Origin: Candidatus Kappaea frigidicola
Lineage (GTDB): Bacteria; Omnitrophota; Gorgyraeia; JAGLLT01
DNA: 42,295 nt
NCBI GenBank assembly: GCA_030765555.1
Contig: JAVCCI010000027.1
Location: 1-42,295, forward strand
Reading direction: 5' to 3'
Shown here: positions 7,456 through 15,506 of the stretch, piece after piece
Position numbering within the stretch: the first letter of the stretch is position 1
How the letters are laid out: each line of letters starts with the position of its first letter
The notes under the pieces: generated by a model
What the model was told of the DNA's origin: nothing
Seen by the model: the letters and a program-made list of their open reading frames with translations, nothing else
Database searches by the model: none
Program-made: the position numbers and the translations under genes

Positions 7456-8460
7456 ATGCTTAAGGAGATAAAAGAATTACAGAAAGCTGCTTTTTCTGAG
7501 CTTGATAAAGCTCAATGCTTAAAAGATATAGAAAAAATAAGAATAAAATATTTAGGAAGAAAGAGTAAGCTTAGTCAAATTTTAAAAGGCCTCAAAGACT
7601 TAACGGCTGAACAAAAAGCAGACGTTGGTAAAGCTGCTAATGTTTTAAAGCAGAAGATTAATAAGGAAATTGAGGCCAATATAAGTGCATCTAATGAATC
7701 TAGCTTAGGAGCTAATATTGATGTTACAACCCCAGGCATTAAAAATGCATGTGGTCATCTGCACCCAATTACGAAAACTATATATGAAATATGTGATGTT
7801 TTTGTGTCCTTAGGCTTCAATGTGGTAGAGGGGCCCGAAGCAGAGAAAGAGCGTTATAATTTTGAAGCGCTGAATATTCCTCTTGATCATCCAGCTAGAG
7901 ATGCTTTTGATACATTTTATATTAAAGATGATCTTCTCTTGCGTTCGCATACTTCCCCTGTTCAAGCTAGAGTAATGGAAAAAGAGTCACCTCCTCTTGC
8001 TATCATTGTACCCGGCAAGGTCTACAGGCCGGATGCTGTAGATGCCACCCATTCGTTTATGTTCCATCAAGTAGAAGGCCTCTTAGTGGATAAGAATATA
8101 ACTTTTTCAGATTTAAAAGGAACTCTTTCTGTTTTTGCTAGAAAGATGTTTGGTAAGGATGTTAAAGTAAGATTTCGACCTCATTTCTTTCCATTTACAG
8201 AACCAAGTGCCGATTTAGATGTTTCCTGTTTTGTATGTAATCAGAAAGGTTGCCGTGTTTGTTCTAATACCGGGTGGCTTGAAATAGGTGGTGCTGGTAT
8301 GGTTGATCCAGAGGTTTTTAAAGTTGTAAAGTATGATTATAATGAGTTTAGTGGATTTGCTTTTGGTATGGGTGTGGAAAGAATAGCTATGTTGAAATAT
8401 GGTGTAAATGATATTAGATTATTTTTTGAAAATGATTACAGATTTTTAAAACAATTTTAA
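7456..8460 (+). CDS. pheS: Phenylalanyl-tRNA synthetase alpha subunit
   Basis: HPITKTIYEICDVFVSLGFNVVEGPE; FRPHFFPFTEPSAD; GFAFGMGVERIAMLKYGVNDIR. Confidence 0.96.
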   Translation: MLKEIKELQKAAFSELDKAQCLKDIEKIRIKYLGRKSKLSQILKGLKDLTAEQKADVGKAANVLKQKINKEIEANISASNESSLGANIDVTTPGIKNACGHLHPITKTIYEICDVFVSLGFNVVEGPEAEKERYNFEALNIPLDHPARDAFDTFYIKDDLLLRSHTSPVQARVMEKESPPLAIIVPGKVYRPDAVDATHSFMFHQVEGLLVDKNITFSDLKGTLSVFARKMFGKDVKVRFRPHFFPFTEPSADLDVSCFVCNQKGCRVCSNTGWLEIGGAGMVDPEVFKVVKYDYNEFSGFAFGMGVERIAMLKYGVNDIRLFFENDYRFLKQF

Positions 8461-8513
8461 ATGAAGACGCAATTTATGGAATGTAATAAACATAAACTGC
8501 TTGTCTGAATTTA
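8460..8513 (+). repeat. 54-bp direct repeat, copy 1 (pheS-pheT intergenic)
   Basis: aatgaagacgcaatttatggaatgtaataaacataaa..tctgaattta; about 50/54 identical to 8544-8597. Confidence 0.9.
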
Positions 8514-8543
8514 CCTCGCATTCAGAAATTGGGTGTAGTGGCA

Positions 8544-8597
8544 AATGAAGACGCAATTTATGGAATGTAATAAACATAAATTGTATATCTGAATTTA
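8544..8597 (+). repeat. 54-bp direct repeat, copy 2
   Basis: See copy 1; period 84 bp. Confidence 0.9.
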
Positions 8598-8639
8598 TCC
8601 CGAAAAGTGTGCTTCTTTGAGGGAATCTATAATCGGGAT
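8597..8639 (+). ncRNA. Stem-loop element shared with 30539-30580
   Basis: ATCCCGA...TCGGGAT outer stem, internal GTGCTTCTTTGAGG motif. Confidence 0.5.
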
Positions 8640-8702
8640 GTATGTTTTTTTGTATAGTTTTATAATTATTTATTAAGTTATTCACTTAATAAGGAACTCA
8701 AA

Positions 8703-10772
8703 ATGCTAATAAGTTATAATTGGTTAAAAGATTTTACGAATATTAAGGATAGTCCTGAAAGACTTGCCCATATGCTTACTATGGCTGGAATAGAAGTGAG
8801 TTCACTTGAAAAAATAAATGACGATTTCATTTTTGATGCAGAAATTACGCCAAACAGACCAGATTTATTATGCACAAAAGGAATTGCCAGAGAAGCCGCT
8901 TGTTTAATGCATAGTGAGTTTAATGATCCTTTTAGTTTTAGCGTAGAAGACAGGCCTTCTGGCAGTAGTATTGATCTTGAAATTAGACAAAAAGAAGTTT
9001 GCTCTAGGTATAGTGCAACTCTTATTAAAGATATTCAGGTTAAGGTATCGGATGAAAAAATTACAAGACGTCTTTCGGCGCTAGGTTTGAGGCCAGTCAA
9101 CAGCATTGTTGATATAACTAATTACTTTCTTTTGGGCTGGGGTCAGCCTATGCACGCCTTTGATTATGATAAAATAGAGGGTCATAAAATCATTGTTCGT
9201 TATGCTAGGAAAGGCGAAAAGCTTTTAGCTTTAGATGGAAAAGAGTATGAATTAGATGAAACTATATTAATTATTGCCGACGCAAAAAAACCCATTGCAA
9301 TTGCTGGGGTAATAGGGGGCGTCAATACAGAAATTGGTTTGGAAACAAAAAATGTGTTATTGGAATGTGCTAGCTTTGACTCTATTCAAATAAGAAAGGC
9401 CGCGCGAAAATTAGGAATTTCAACTGATTCATCATATAGATTTGAAAGAGGTGTTCCCATTGCCTCTGTGGGTGAAATATCTCTGGCGGCTGCATCTTTC
9501 ATTCAGCAAAAAGCTGGTGGTAAAATCACCGATAATATAGACATATCTAGTCTTGAGTCAGAAAAAATTACCTGCACTTTAAGGCTTTCTGAGATTGAAA
9601 GAATTTTGGGAATTGTCATTTTGCAGGATGATGTTAAGAGAATTTTAGTTTCACTTGGCTTTGCCATAGAAAATGAGACTCAAGGTTCTATGGATGTTAC
9701 CTCACCCTATTTTAGGGAAGATGCTAAGCGAGAGATAGATTTAATAGAAGAAATTGCACGTATATATGGATACGATAAAATGCCATCAACAATTGCTAAG
9801 GTGAGCAGCAGAGAGATTAGCAAATATAAATCATTATCAGGGATAATTGATGAAACAACAAGATTTACAATTAAGAAAAAAATTTGCCAGGCATTATGTG
9901 CTTGTGGCTTAAATGAAGTAATTACTTATAGCATGATTAGTGATAAGGAATCAGCTGTTTTTAGTTATAAATCTGATGAAATTGTTAAGCTTCAAAAGGC
10001 TCTAAGTAGCCAGCAGGAAGTAATGCGACCAACTCTTTTAAGTGGCCTTATGCAGGCGTTAAGCTGGAATATTAATAGGCAAATGGATGATATTGGTGTT
10101 TTTGAATTAGGGGATGTATTTGTAAATCAAAATCATAAATTTTCTGAAAAATTAAATGTAGCTTTTGGTTTATGTGGTAAGAAATATATAAGTGATTGGA
10201 AGCACAAACCCAAAGAAGTTGATTTTTATGATTTAAAAGGTATTCTTGAAAATTTATTTGAAACCTTAGGTATTGAGGAAGTTAAATTTTTAGAATGCAA
10301 AGATTCATATTTTTTAAAAGGTGAGAGGGCTAAAGTTAGTTATAAAAATAAAATTATTGCTAAATTTGGCAAACTTACCAAGGAAGTTGTTTCTATATAT
10401 GATGTTGATAAAGATGTTTATGTAGCTGAAGTATATTTAGAAGATATACTTGGCGATGTATGTTTAGAAAAGAAATTTGAACCTATAGCAAAATTTCCAG
10501 CTGTCATTAGAGACTTAGCCGTAATTGTAAAAACTGGTTTGTCGACGAAAGAAATTATTGATGAGATTAAGAAGACGGGCAAGCATCTCATTAAAGAGGT
10601 TAGTTTATTTGATGTTTATGAAGGCAAGCAGATACCTGCTGGGTATTTAAGCTTGGCTTTTTCTATTAAATATCAGGCTGAAGACAGAACTTTAGTTGAT
10701 GAAGAAGTTGACGAAATTCAAACTCAGATTCAAAAAGTTTTAGTTGAAAATCTTAAGGCTCAAATTAGGTAG
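8703..10772 (+). CDS. pheT: Phenylalanyl-tRNA synthetase beta subunit lacking the N-terminal EMAP-II-like tRNA-binding domain
   Basis: MLISYNWLKDFTN...GIEVSSLEKINDDFIFDAEITPNRPDLL; core and C-terminal FDX-ACB domain present. Confidence 0.95.
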   Translation: MLISYNWLKDFTNIKDSPERLAHMLTMAGIEVSSLEKINDDFIFDAEITPNRPDLLCTKGIAREAACLMHSEFNDPFSFSVEDRPSGSSIDLEIRQKEVCSRYSATLIKDIQVKVSDEKITRRLSALGLRPVNSIVDITNYFLLGWGQPMHAFDYDKIEGHKIIVRYARKGEKLLALDGKEYELDETILIIADAKKPIAIAGVIGGVNTEIGLETKNVLLECASFDSIQIRKAARKLGISTDSSYRFERGVPIASVGEISLAAASFIQQKAGGKITDNIDISSLESEKITCTLRLSEIERILGIVILQDDVKRILVSLGFAIENETQGSMDVTSPYFREDAKREIDLIEEIARIYGYDKMPSTIAKVSSREISKYKSLSGIIDETTRFTIKKKICQALCACGLNEVITYSMISDKESAVFSYKSDEIVKLQKALSSQQEVMRPTLLSGLMQALSWNINRQMDDIGVFELGDVFVNQNHKFSEKLNVAFGLCGKKYISDWKHKPKEVDFYDLKGILENLFETLGIEEVKFLECKDSYFLKGERAKVSYKNKIIAKFGKLTKEVVSIYDVDKDVYVAEVYLEDILGDVCLEKKFEPIAKFPAVIRDLAVIVKTGLSTKEIIDEIKKTGKHLIKEVSLFDVYEGKQIPAGYLSLAFSIKYQAEDRTLVDEEVDEIQTQIQKVLVENLKAQIR

Positions 10773-10782
10773 AGCGCCCATC

Positions 10783-10811
10783 TTGATTTTGAACATTCGA
10801 TATGATATCAT
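10783..10811 (+). promoter_or_regulatory. Putative sigma70 promoter of 6S RNA
   Basis: TTGATT (10783-10788), 17-nt spacer, TATCAT (10806-10811). Confidence 0.65.
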
Positions 10812-10817
10812 TTAAGC

Positions 10818-10980
10818 AGGAAAACAATTCCCTGCCTTGTGCGTGAAGGGCGCATAGGTTTGAGCCAACACCATTTTAAGGGGAACCTAACTTCATGATG
10901 CCTGAGGGCAGAATGAGAGGGTGCCCACTTAGTAGATTGGGTTCAAAACTATCACTTTCTCACGGCTATGGCGGGGATTT
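10818..10980 (+). ncRNA. ssrS: 6S RNA
   Basis: Closing stem CCCUGCC/GGCGGGG and CGUGA/UCACG; conserved-looking GAGCCAACACCA, GGGGAACCUAACU, GGGCAGA, GCCCACUUAGUA, GGGUUCAAA blocks; about 160 nt; T run follows; located upstream of rarA. Confidence 0.82.
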
Positions 10981-10989
10981 TTTTATATT

Positions 10990-12384
10990 ATGGACCTTTT
11001 TAAACAAACTACAATAAATAATAATTCCTCTGATCCACACATTCCTTTGGCAAACAGGATGAAACCTACTTGCCTGAAAGATTTTGTTAATCAAAAGCAT
11101 ATTCTAGCAGAAGGCAAACCACTTTTCAGAGCTATTAAGGCTGATAGATTGTCATCACTCATTTTTTATGGTCCTCCAGGGGTTGGCAAAACCGCTCTAG
11201 CTTATATTATCAATCATGAAACTAAAGCTTATTTTCATCGCTTAAATGCTGCTATCTCATCTGTAAAAGAGTTAAAAGAAGTTATCATGGTGGCTAGAAA
11301 GAGAAAAAGAAATGATGGCCAGCGAACTACTGTATTTATTGATGAAATTCACCGTTTTAATAAAGCTCAACAAGATGTTCTATTGCCCGATATTGAGGAG
11401 GGCAACATAGTTCTTATTGGTGCTACTACTTATAACCCCTTTTTTAGCATAATACCTCCTTTATTATCAAGGTCAGAAATTTATGAGCTAAAACCCTTGA
11501 AAGAAAATGACATAGAATTAATAATAGAAAGAGCCATAGAAAATAAAGAAAGAGGTTTGGGTAATTTAAAAGTAAATCTTGATTCTGAAGCTAAAAGAAT
11601 TATTATGAAAGTCTCCGATGGAGACGCTAGAAGGGCTTTAAATATACTTGAAGTGGCAGCGTTAACTACTCCGGCTGATAAGAAAGGTGTTATTAATATT
11701 ACTCGTAGAGTTGCTGAAGAGTGTATAGGTAAAAAGATTGTGCTTTATGATAAAAAAGGCGATTCTCATTATGATACAATTTCTGCATTTATTAAAAGTA
11801 TGCGTGGTTCTGATCCCGATGCCGTTGTTTACTGGTTAGCAAAAATGATTTATGCCGGGGAAGATATCAGATTTATAGCTCGCCGGATAGTAATTTGTGC
11901 TGCTGAAGATGTAGGCAATGCTGACCCCCAAGCATTAATTTTAGCTCAAGCAGCTATGCAGGCAGCGATGAATATAGGGCTTCCGGAAGCGCGAATTATT
12001 TTATCGCAAGCAGCTATATATGTAGCTTGTGCAGCTAAAAGTAATGCTAGTTATTTGGCTATAGATAAAGCTATTGAAGATGTATCTAATAATAAACTTC
12101 TACAAATACCAAACCACTTAAAGGGAACTGGATATAAGGGTGCTAAAAGTTTAAAAAGAGGAGAGGGCTATGTTTATCCTCATAGCGAACCTCAGGCGGG
12201 AGTTGATCAAGAGTACTTACCTTGTAAGAATAGATACTATTTTCCTAAAAATAGCGGCTTTGAGAAGATTTTTGTTAAAATATTAGAAGAAAAGGAACGA
12301 ATAATTAAACATCTATCTAAAAATGATCAAGGTGTGAATTATGAAGTTCGTAAAGAAAATAAGGAGCTAAAAGATAAACTGTAA
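10990..12384 (+). CDS. rarA: AAA+ ATPase, replication-associated recombination protein RarA/MgsA
   Basis: GPPGVGKTALA Walker A, VFIDEIHRFNKAQQD Walker B, FVNQKHIL. Confidence 0.93.
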   Translation: MDLFKQTTINNNSSDPHIPLANRMKPTCLKDFVNQKHILAEGKPLFRAIKADRLSSLIFYGPPGVGKTALAYIINHETKAYFHRLNAAISSVKELKEVIMVARKRKRNDGQRTTVFIDEIHRFNKAQQDVLLPDIEEGNIVLIGATTYNPFFSIIPPLLSRSEIYELKPLKENDIELIIERAIENKERGLGNLKVNLDSEAKRIIMKVSDGDARRALNILEVAALTTPADKKGVINITRRVAEECIGKKIVLYDKKGDSHYDTISAFIKSMRGSDPDAVVYWLAKMIYAGEDIRFIARRIVICAAEDVGNADPQALILAQAAMQAAMNIGLPEARIILSQAAIYVACAAKSNASYLAIDKAIEDVSNNKLLQIPNHLKGTGYKGAKSLKRGEGYVYPHSEPQAGVDQEYLPCKNRYYFPKNSGFEKIFVKILEEKERIIKHLSKNDQGVNYEVRKENKELKDKL

Positions 12385-12387
12385 AGC

Positions 12388-12418
12388 TATAAAGTATTTT
12401 TTCTCTAAATACTTTATA
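12388..12418 (+). terminator. 12-bp inverted repeat downstream of rarA, possible bidirectional terminator
   Basis: TATAAAGTATTT-tttctct-AAATACTTTATA. Confidence 0.5.
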
Positions 12419-12503
12419 TAATTTAAAAAATATAAATACTATTGATATATTAACAACCTTAAGTTATAATTATATAGACAAGTAATAAATAAAATAATTA
12501 GAT

Positions 12504-12530
12504 AAAAGCCGGCAAAAAACCGGCATTTTT
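12504..12530 (+). terminator. Intrinsic terminator
   Basis: AAAAGCCGG-caaaaaa-CCGGCATTTTT. Confidence 0.75.
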
Positions 12531-12550
12531 GTCAATTACGAGATTGAACA

Positions 12551-13594
12551 ATGAAACTAAAAGAATATTTATATCAAGTAACTATAAATGGCAAAAGGGG
12601 TCCTTTTGCTTTTTTAGTAAGATTATTTTTACTATTATTGTCTTGTATATATTTTGTTTTAGTTAAGGCGCTCGTTTTTATATATACTAGTGGGTTAACT
12701 TCGAGAGTCACTTGCAAAAAGAAGATAATTAGCATAGGCAATATAACAGCTGGTGGCACAGGCAAAACACCTTTTGAGATGTTTCTTGTTAATAACTTTC
12801 TTGCTCAAAAGAAAGTTGTTATAATTTCCCGTGGATACAATAATGACGAGCTTGATCTATTGCAGTATAATTTACCTAAGGTAAAGATACTTTCCGGGAG
12901 AAATAGAATACAGCTTATAGAAAAGGCTCAAAAAATATTTGATCCTGACATTATAATCTTAGACGATGGTTTTCAGCAGTGGCGTATAAAAAAAGATATT
13001 GAAATTGTACTTATAGATTCATCGAATCCTTTTTCTAATAATAAGTTATTGCCTGCTGGATTATTAAGAGAGCCTTTGAGTAGTCTTAGTAGGGCTGATA
13101 TTTTCGTTTTAACTAAGGCTGATGAATGCCCTGAAGGTTTAACTTCAATTAGGAAATTAATACAAAATATTAACCATGAAGCTTTGGTGCTTGAATGTAA
13201 CCATAAAGCTTCTGAGATATATGAGCCGATTAGTAAAAATAATTTAAATATAGAACTGCTTAAAAATAAAAAGGTGTTCACATTTTGCGCTATTGGATCT
13301 GCTGAATCTTTTAGAAGAACGCTTAAAAATTTAGAAGTAAATATAGTCGGCTATAAAGATTATCTTGATCACCATCAGTATACTAATAATGATATTGATA
13401 TTATCATCCGTGCTGCCGCTGCTTCTAAGACAGAAGTAATTATTACAACAGAAAAAGATTGGATGAGATTAGATGCTAATATGATATGGCAATTATCGAA
13501 TGGCCACAAATTTTATTTGCTTAAAATTGATATAGAGCTTATAGGTAAAAAAGAAATACTAAATGAAAAACTATCTCAGTTATTTAATCATTAA
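12551..13594 (+). CDS. lpxK: Tetraacyldisaccharide 4'-kinase
   Basis: ISIGNITAGGTGKTPF; ILDDGFQQWRIKKDIEIVLID. Confidence 0.93.
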   Translation: MKLKEYLYQVTINGKRGPFAFLVRLFLLLLSCIYFVLVKALVFIYTSGLTSRVTCKKKIISIGNITAGGTGKTPFEMFLVNNFLAQKKVVIISRGYNNDELDLLQYNLPKVKILSGRNRIQLIEKAQKIFDPDIIILDDGFQQWRIKKDIEIVLIDSSNPFSNNKLLPAGLLREPLSSLSRADIFVLTKADECPEGLTSIRKLIQNINHEALVLECNHKASEIYEPISKNNLNIELLKNKKVFTFCAIGSAESFRRTLKNLEVNIVGYKDYLDHHQYTNNDIDIIIRAAAASKTEVIITTEKDWMRLDANMIWQLSNGHKFYLLKIDIELIGKKEILNEKLSQLFNH

Positions 13595-15506
13595 ATGTTG
13601 CTTAGTAATTTTACGCATCCTTCCCATGAAAATGTCTCAAATTTTGGGAAGAATTCTGGGTTATTTGGCCTGGTCTTTATCTGGTAAGCAAAAAAGAATT
13701 TCCTATAAAAATCTAAGGGCTGCTTTTTATAAGAAGAAGGATGTTGGTGTGCTGAAGAATGTTGTTTGGTCTATGTATCAACATCTAGGGTTATCTTTTG
13801 TGGAAATAGCGCGCTTCGCTGAATTAGACAAAACCTATCTTAATAAGCATATTAATATATCAGGCCTTGAATATGTAGAGCAAGAAAAGGATAAAGAAAA
13901 AGGTATAATATTTCTTACTGCTCATTTTGGAAATTGGGAGCTTTCCTCTCAAATCGTTAGTATCTTAGGATATCCTACTAAAGTTTTAGCCCGTCAGCAA
14001 AAAACAACTCTAATAGATGAAATATTAAACAAGTATAGAAGTCTTCATGGCTGCACAGTTGTAACTAAGGGTGCTAATCTAAAAAATGCCTTAAGAACGT
14101 TGCGCGATAAAGAGGATTTAGGTATGTTGGCAGATGAAGATGTGAAGAAGGACGGGCTTAATGTTAATTTTTTTGGTAGGACTGTTTCGGCTCCTCAGGG
14201 CCCCATGTCAATAGCTTACAGAACAAAAAGTCCTATTATCTTTAGTTTCTTAAAACGAATTAGTGGATTTAATCATGAGCTCATAATGCAACAAGCGTTT
14301 TACATTAAAGACGAAGATGATGTACAGAAGGGACTACAACTTTATTGTGATAGACTTGCTAGTTTGATTGAAGATTGCCCGGAGCAATGGCTTTGGCTGC
14401 AAAAGAGATGGCGTTCAAGCAGAGAACGTAATATTGTTGTTCTTAGTGATAATAAGGCTGGTCATTTGAATCAGAGCAAAGCTGTCGCTTTTTGGCTGAA
14501 AGAAGAGCTTAACAAAAAAGGATTAAAGGTTTCTTTGCCTTATCAGAGCGAAGAAGAGATAAAAATAGTAAAACCAAACTATCGATATAAATGGTGTCCA
14601 GTATTTTTGAATATAGTTTTGCTATCTAAGCTTTATAAGTTTTTTCCTGAAAAATTACTTAGTTATTGCCTTACAAAGAAAAGCTTTCAGGAGCTTAGTC
14701 AACTACCTGTTGATTATTTAATTTCTTGCGGGAATAGTCTTAGTGCTCTGAATGTAATTATTAAGTATATAAATCTATCTAAAAATATTATCATCATGAA
14801 GCCAACATTGCCCATTAGTAATTTTGATTTAGCTATCATTCCGGAGCATGATGAAACATCAAATGCAAATAATGTGGTTATTACACAAGCAACACCAAAT
14901 ATTATAGATCGTCAACTTAAAGTTGAGGGTGATAATAAGATAAAGAACAAACTTGATAAGCACAAGAAGACGTTGTCTTTATTTTTTGGTGGAGATGCTC
15001 AGTTTTTCAAATACCAAGATAATTATTTGCAGAATTTAATTTCGATACTAAAACAAACATGTAATGATGAAGATCTTAATCTTTTAATCACTACTTCGCG
15101 CAGGACTTCAAAGTCGAATGAGTTAATTTTCAAGCAAGAACTAGCTAATTATAATAAATGTAGATATCTTGTTATCGCAAACAAGGATAATCCAGTAGGT
15201 TCAGTAGTCTCAATGCTGGCTGCCAGCGATATCGCTTTAGTGACTTTTGATAGTGTTTCTATGATTAGTGAAGCTGCAAGCTCAAATAGTCATGTAGTTG
15301 TGGTTTTGCCCGATGCTTTGGATAAATTAAAAGGATTTACAAAGCATAAAAAATTAATTAATAATTTTGCTAATAAAGGATTTGTAAGCATAGCCGCAAT
15401 GGATGAAATAAAAAGAGTTATAAGAGATAAGCTTTATCAAAAAGAAAAAGCTAAGGTTTTAAATGAGGAGCTTCAAGTTAAAGAGGCCATGGGCAAGATA
15501 GTATGA
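13563..15506 (+). CDS. Fusion: LpxL/HtrB-like lipid A acyltransferase + ELM1-like (DUF1022) domain
   Basis: N-term FLTAHFGNWELSSQI and QKRWRSSRE; C-term VVLSDNKAGHLNQSKAV, LLITTSRRTSKSNE, DSVSMISEAASS. Confidence 0.85.
   Translation: MKNYLSYLIIKCCLVILRILPMKMSQILGRILGYLAWSLSGKQKRISYKNLRAAFYKKKDVGVLKNVVWSMYQHLGLSFVEIARFAELDKTYLNKHINISGLEYVEQEKDKEKGIIFLTAHFGNWELSSQIVSILGYPTKVLARQQKTTLIDEILNKYRSLHGCTVVTKGANLKNALRTLRDKEDLGMLADEDVKKDGLNVNFFGRTVSAPQGPMSIAYRTKSPIIFSFLKRISGFNHELIMQQAFYIKDEDDVQKGLQLYCDRLASLIEDCPEQWLWLQKRWRSSRERNIVVLSDNKAGHLNQSKAVAFWLKEELNKKGLKVSLPYQSEEEIKIVKPNYRYKWCPVFLNIVLLSKLYKFFPEKLLSYCLTKKSFQELSQLPVDYLISCGNSLSALNVIIKYINLSKNIIIMKPTLPISNFDLAIIPEHDETSNANNVVITQATPNIIDRQLKVEGDNKIKNKLDKHKKTLSLFFGGDAQFFKYQDNYLQNLISILKQTCNDEDLNLLITTSRRTSKSNELIFKQELANYNKCRYLVIANKDNPVGSVVSMLAASDIALVTFDSVSMISEAASSNSHVVVVLPDALDKLKGFTKHKKLINNFANKGFVSIAAMDEIKRVIRDKLYQKEKAKVLNEELQVKEAMGKIV

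Noticed and set aside
8446-8685. Minus-strand 79-aa ORF with internal repeats (QFMFITFHKLRLHL x2)
   Set aside because: It is the translation of the two 54-bp intergenic direct repeats; no SD or family resemblance.
10773-10989. tmRNA or RNase P RNA in the pheT-rarA gap
   Set aside because: Too short and without their hallmark motifs; 6S RNA pattern fits much better.
12973-13281. Minus-strand ORFs antisense to coding genes (also 6116-6304, 12574-12765, 15719-15922, 21453-21812, 23858-24049, 25317-25517, 29006-29263, 34404-34649, 39954-40196)
   Set aside because: Shadow ORFs opposite well-supported CDSs with no recognisable domain.
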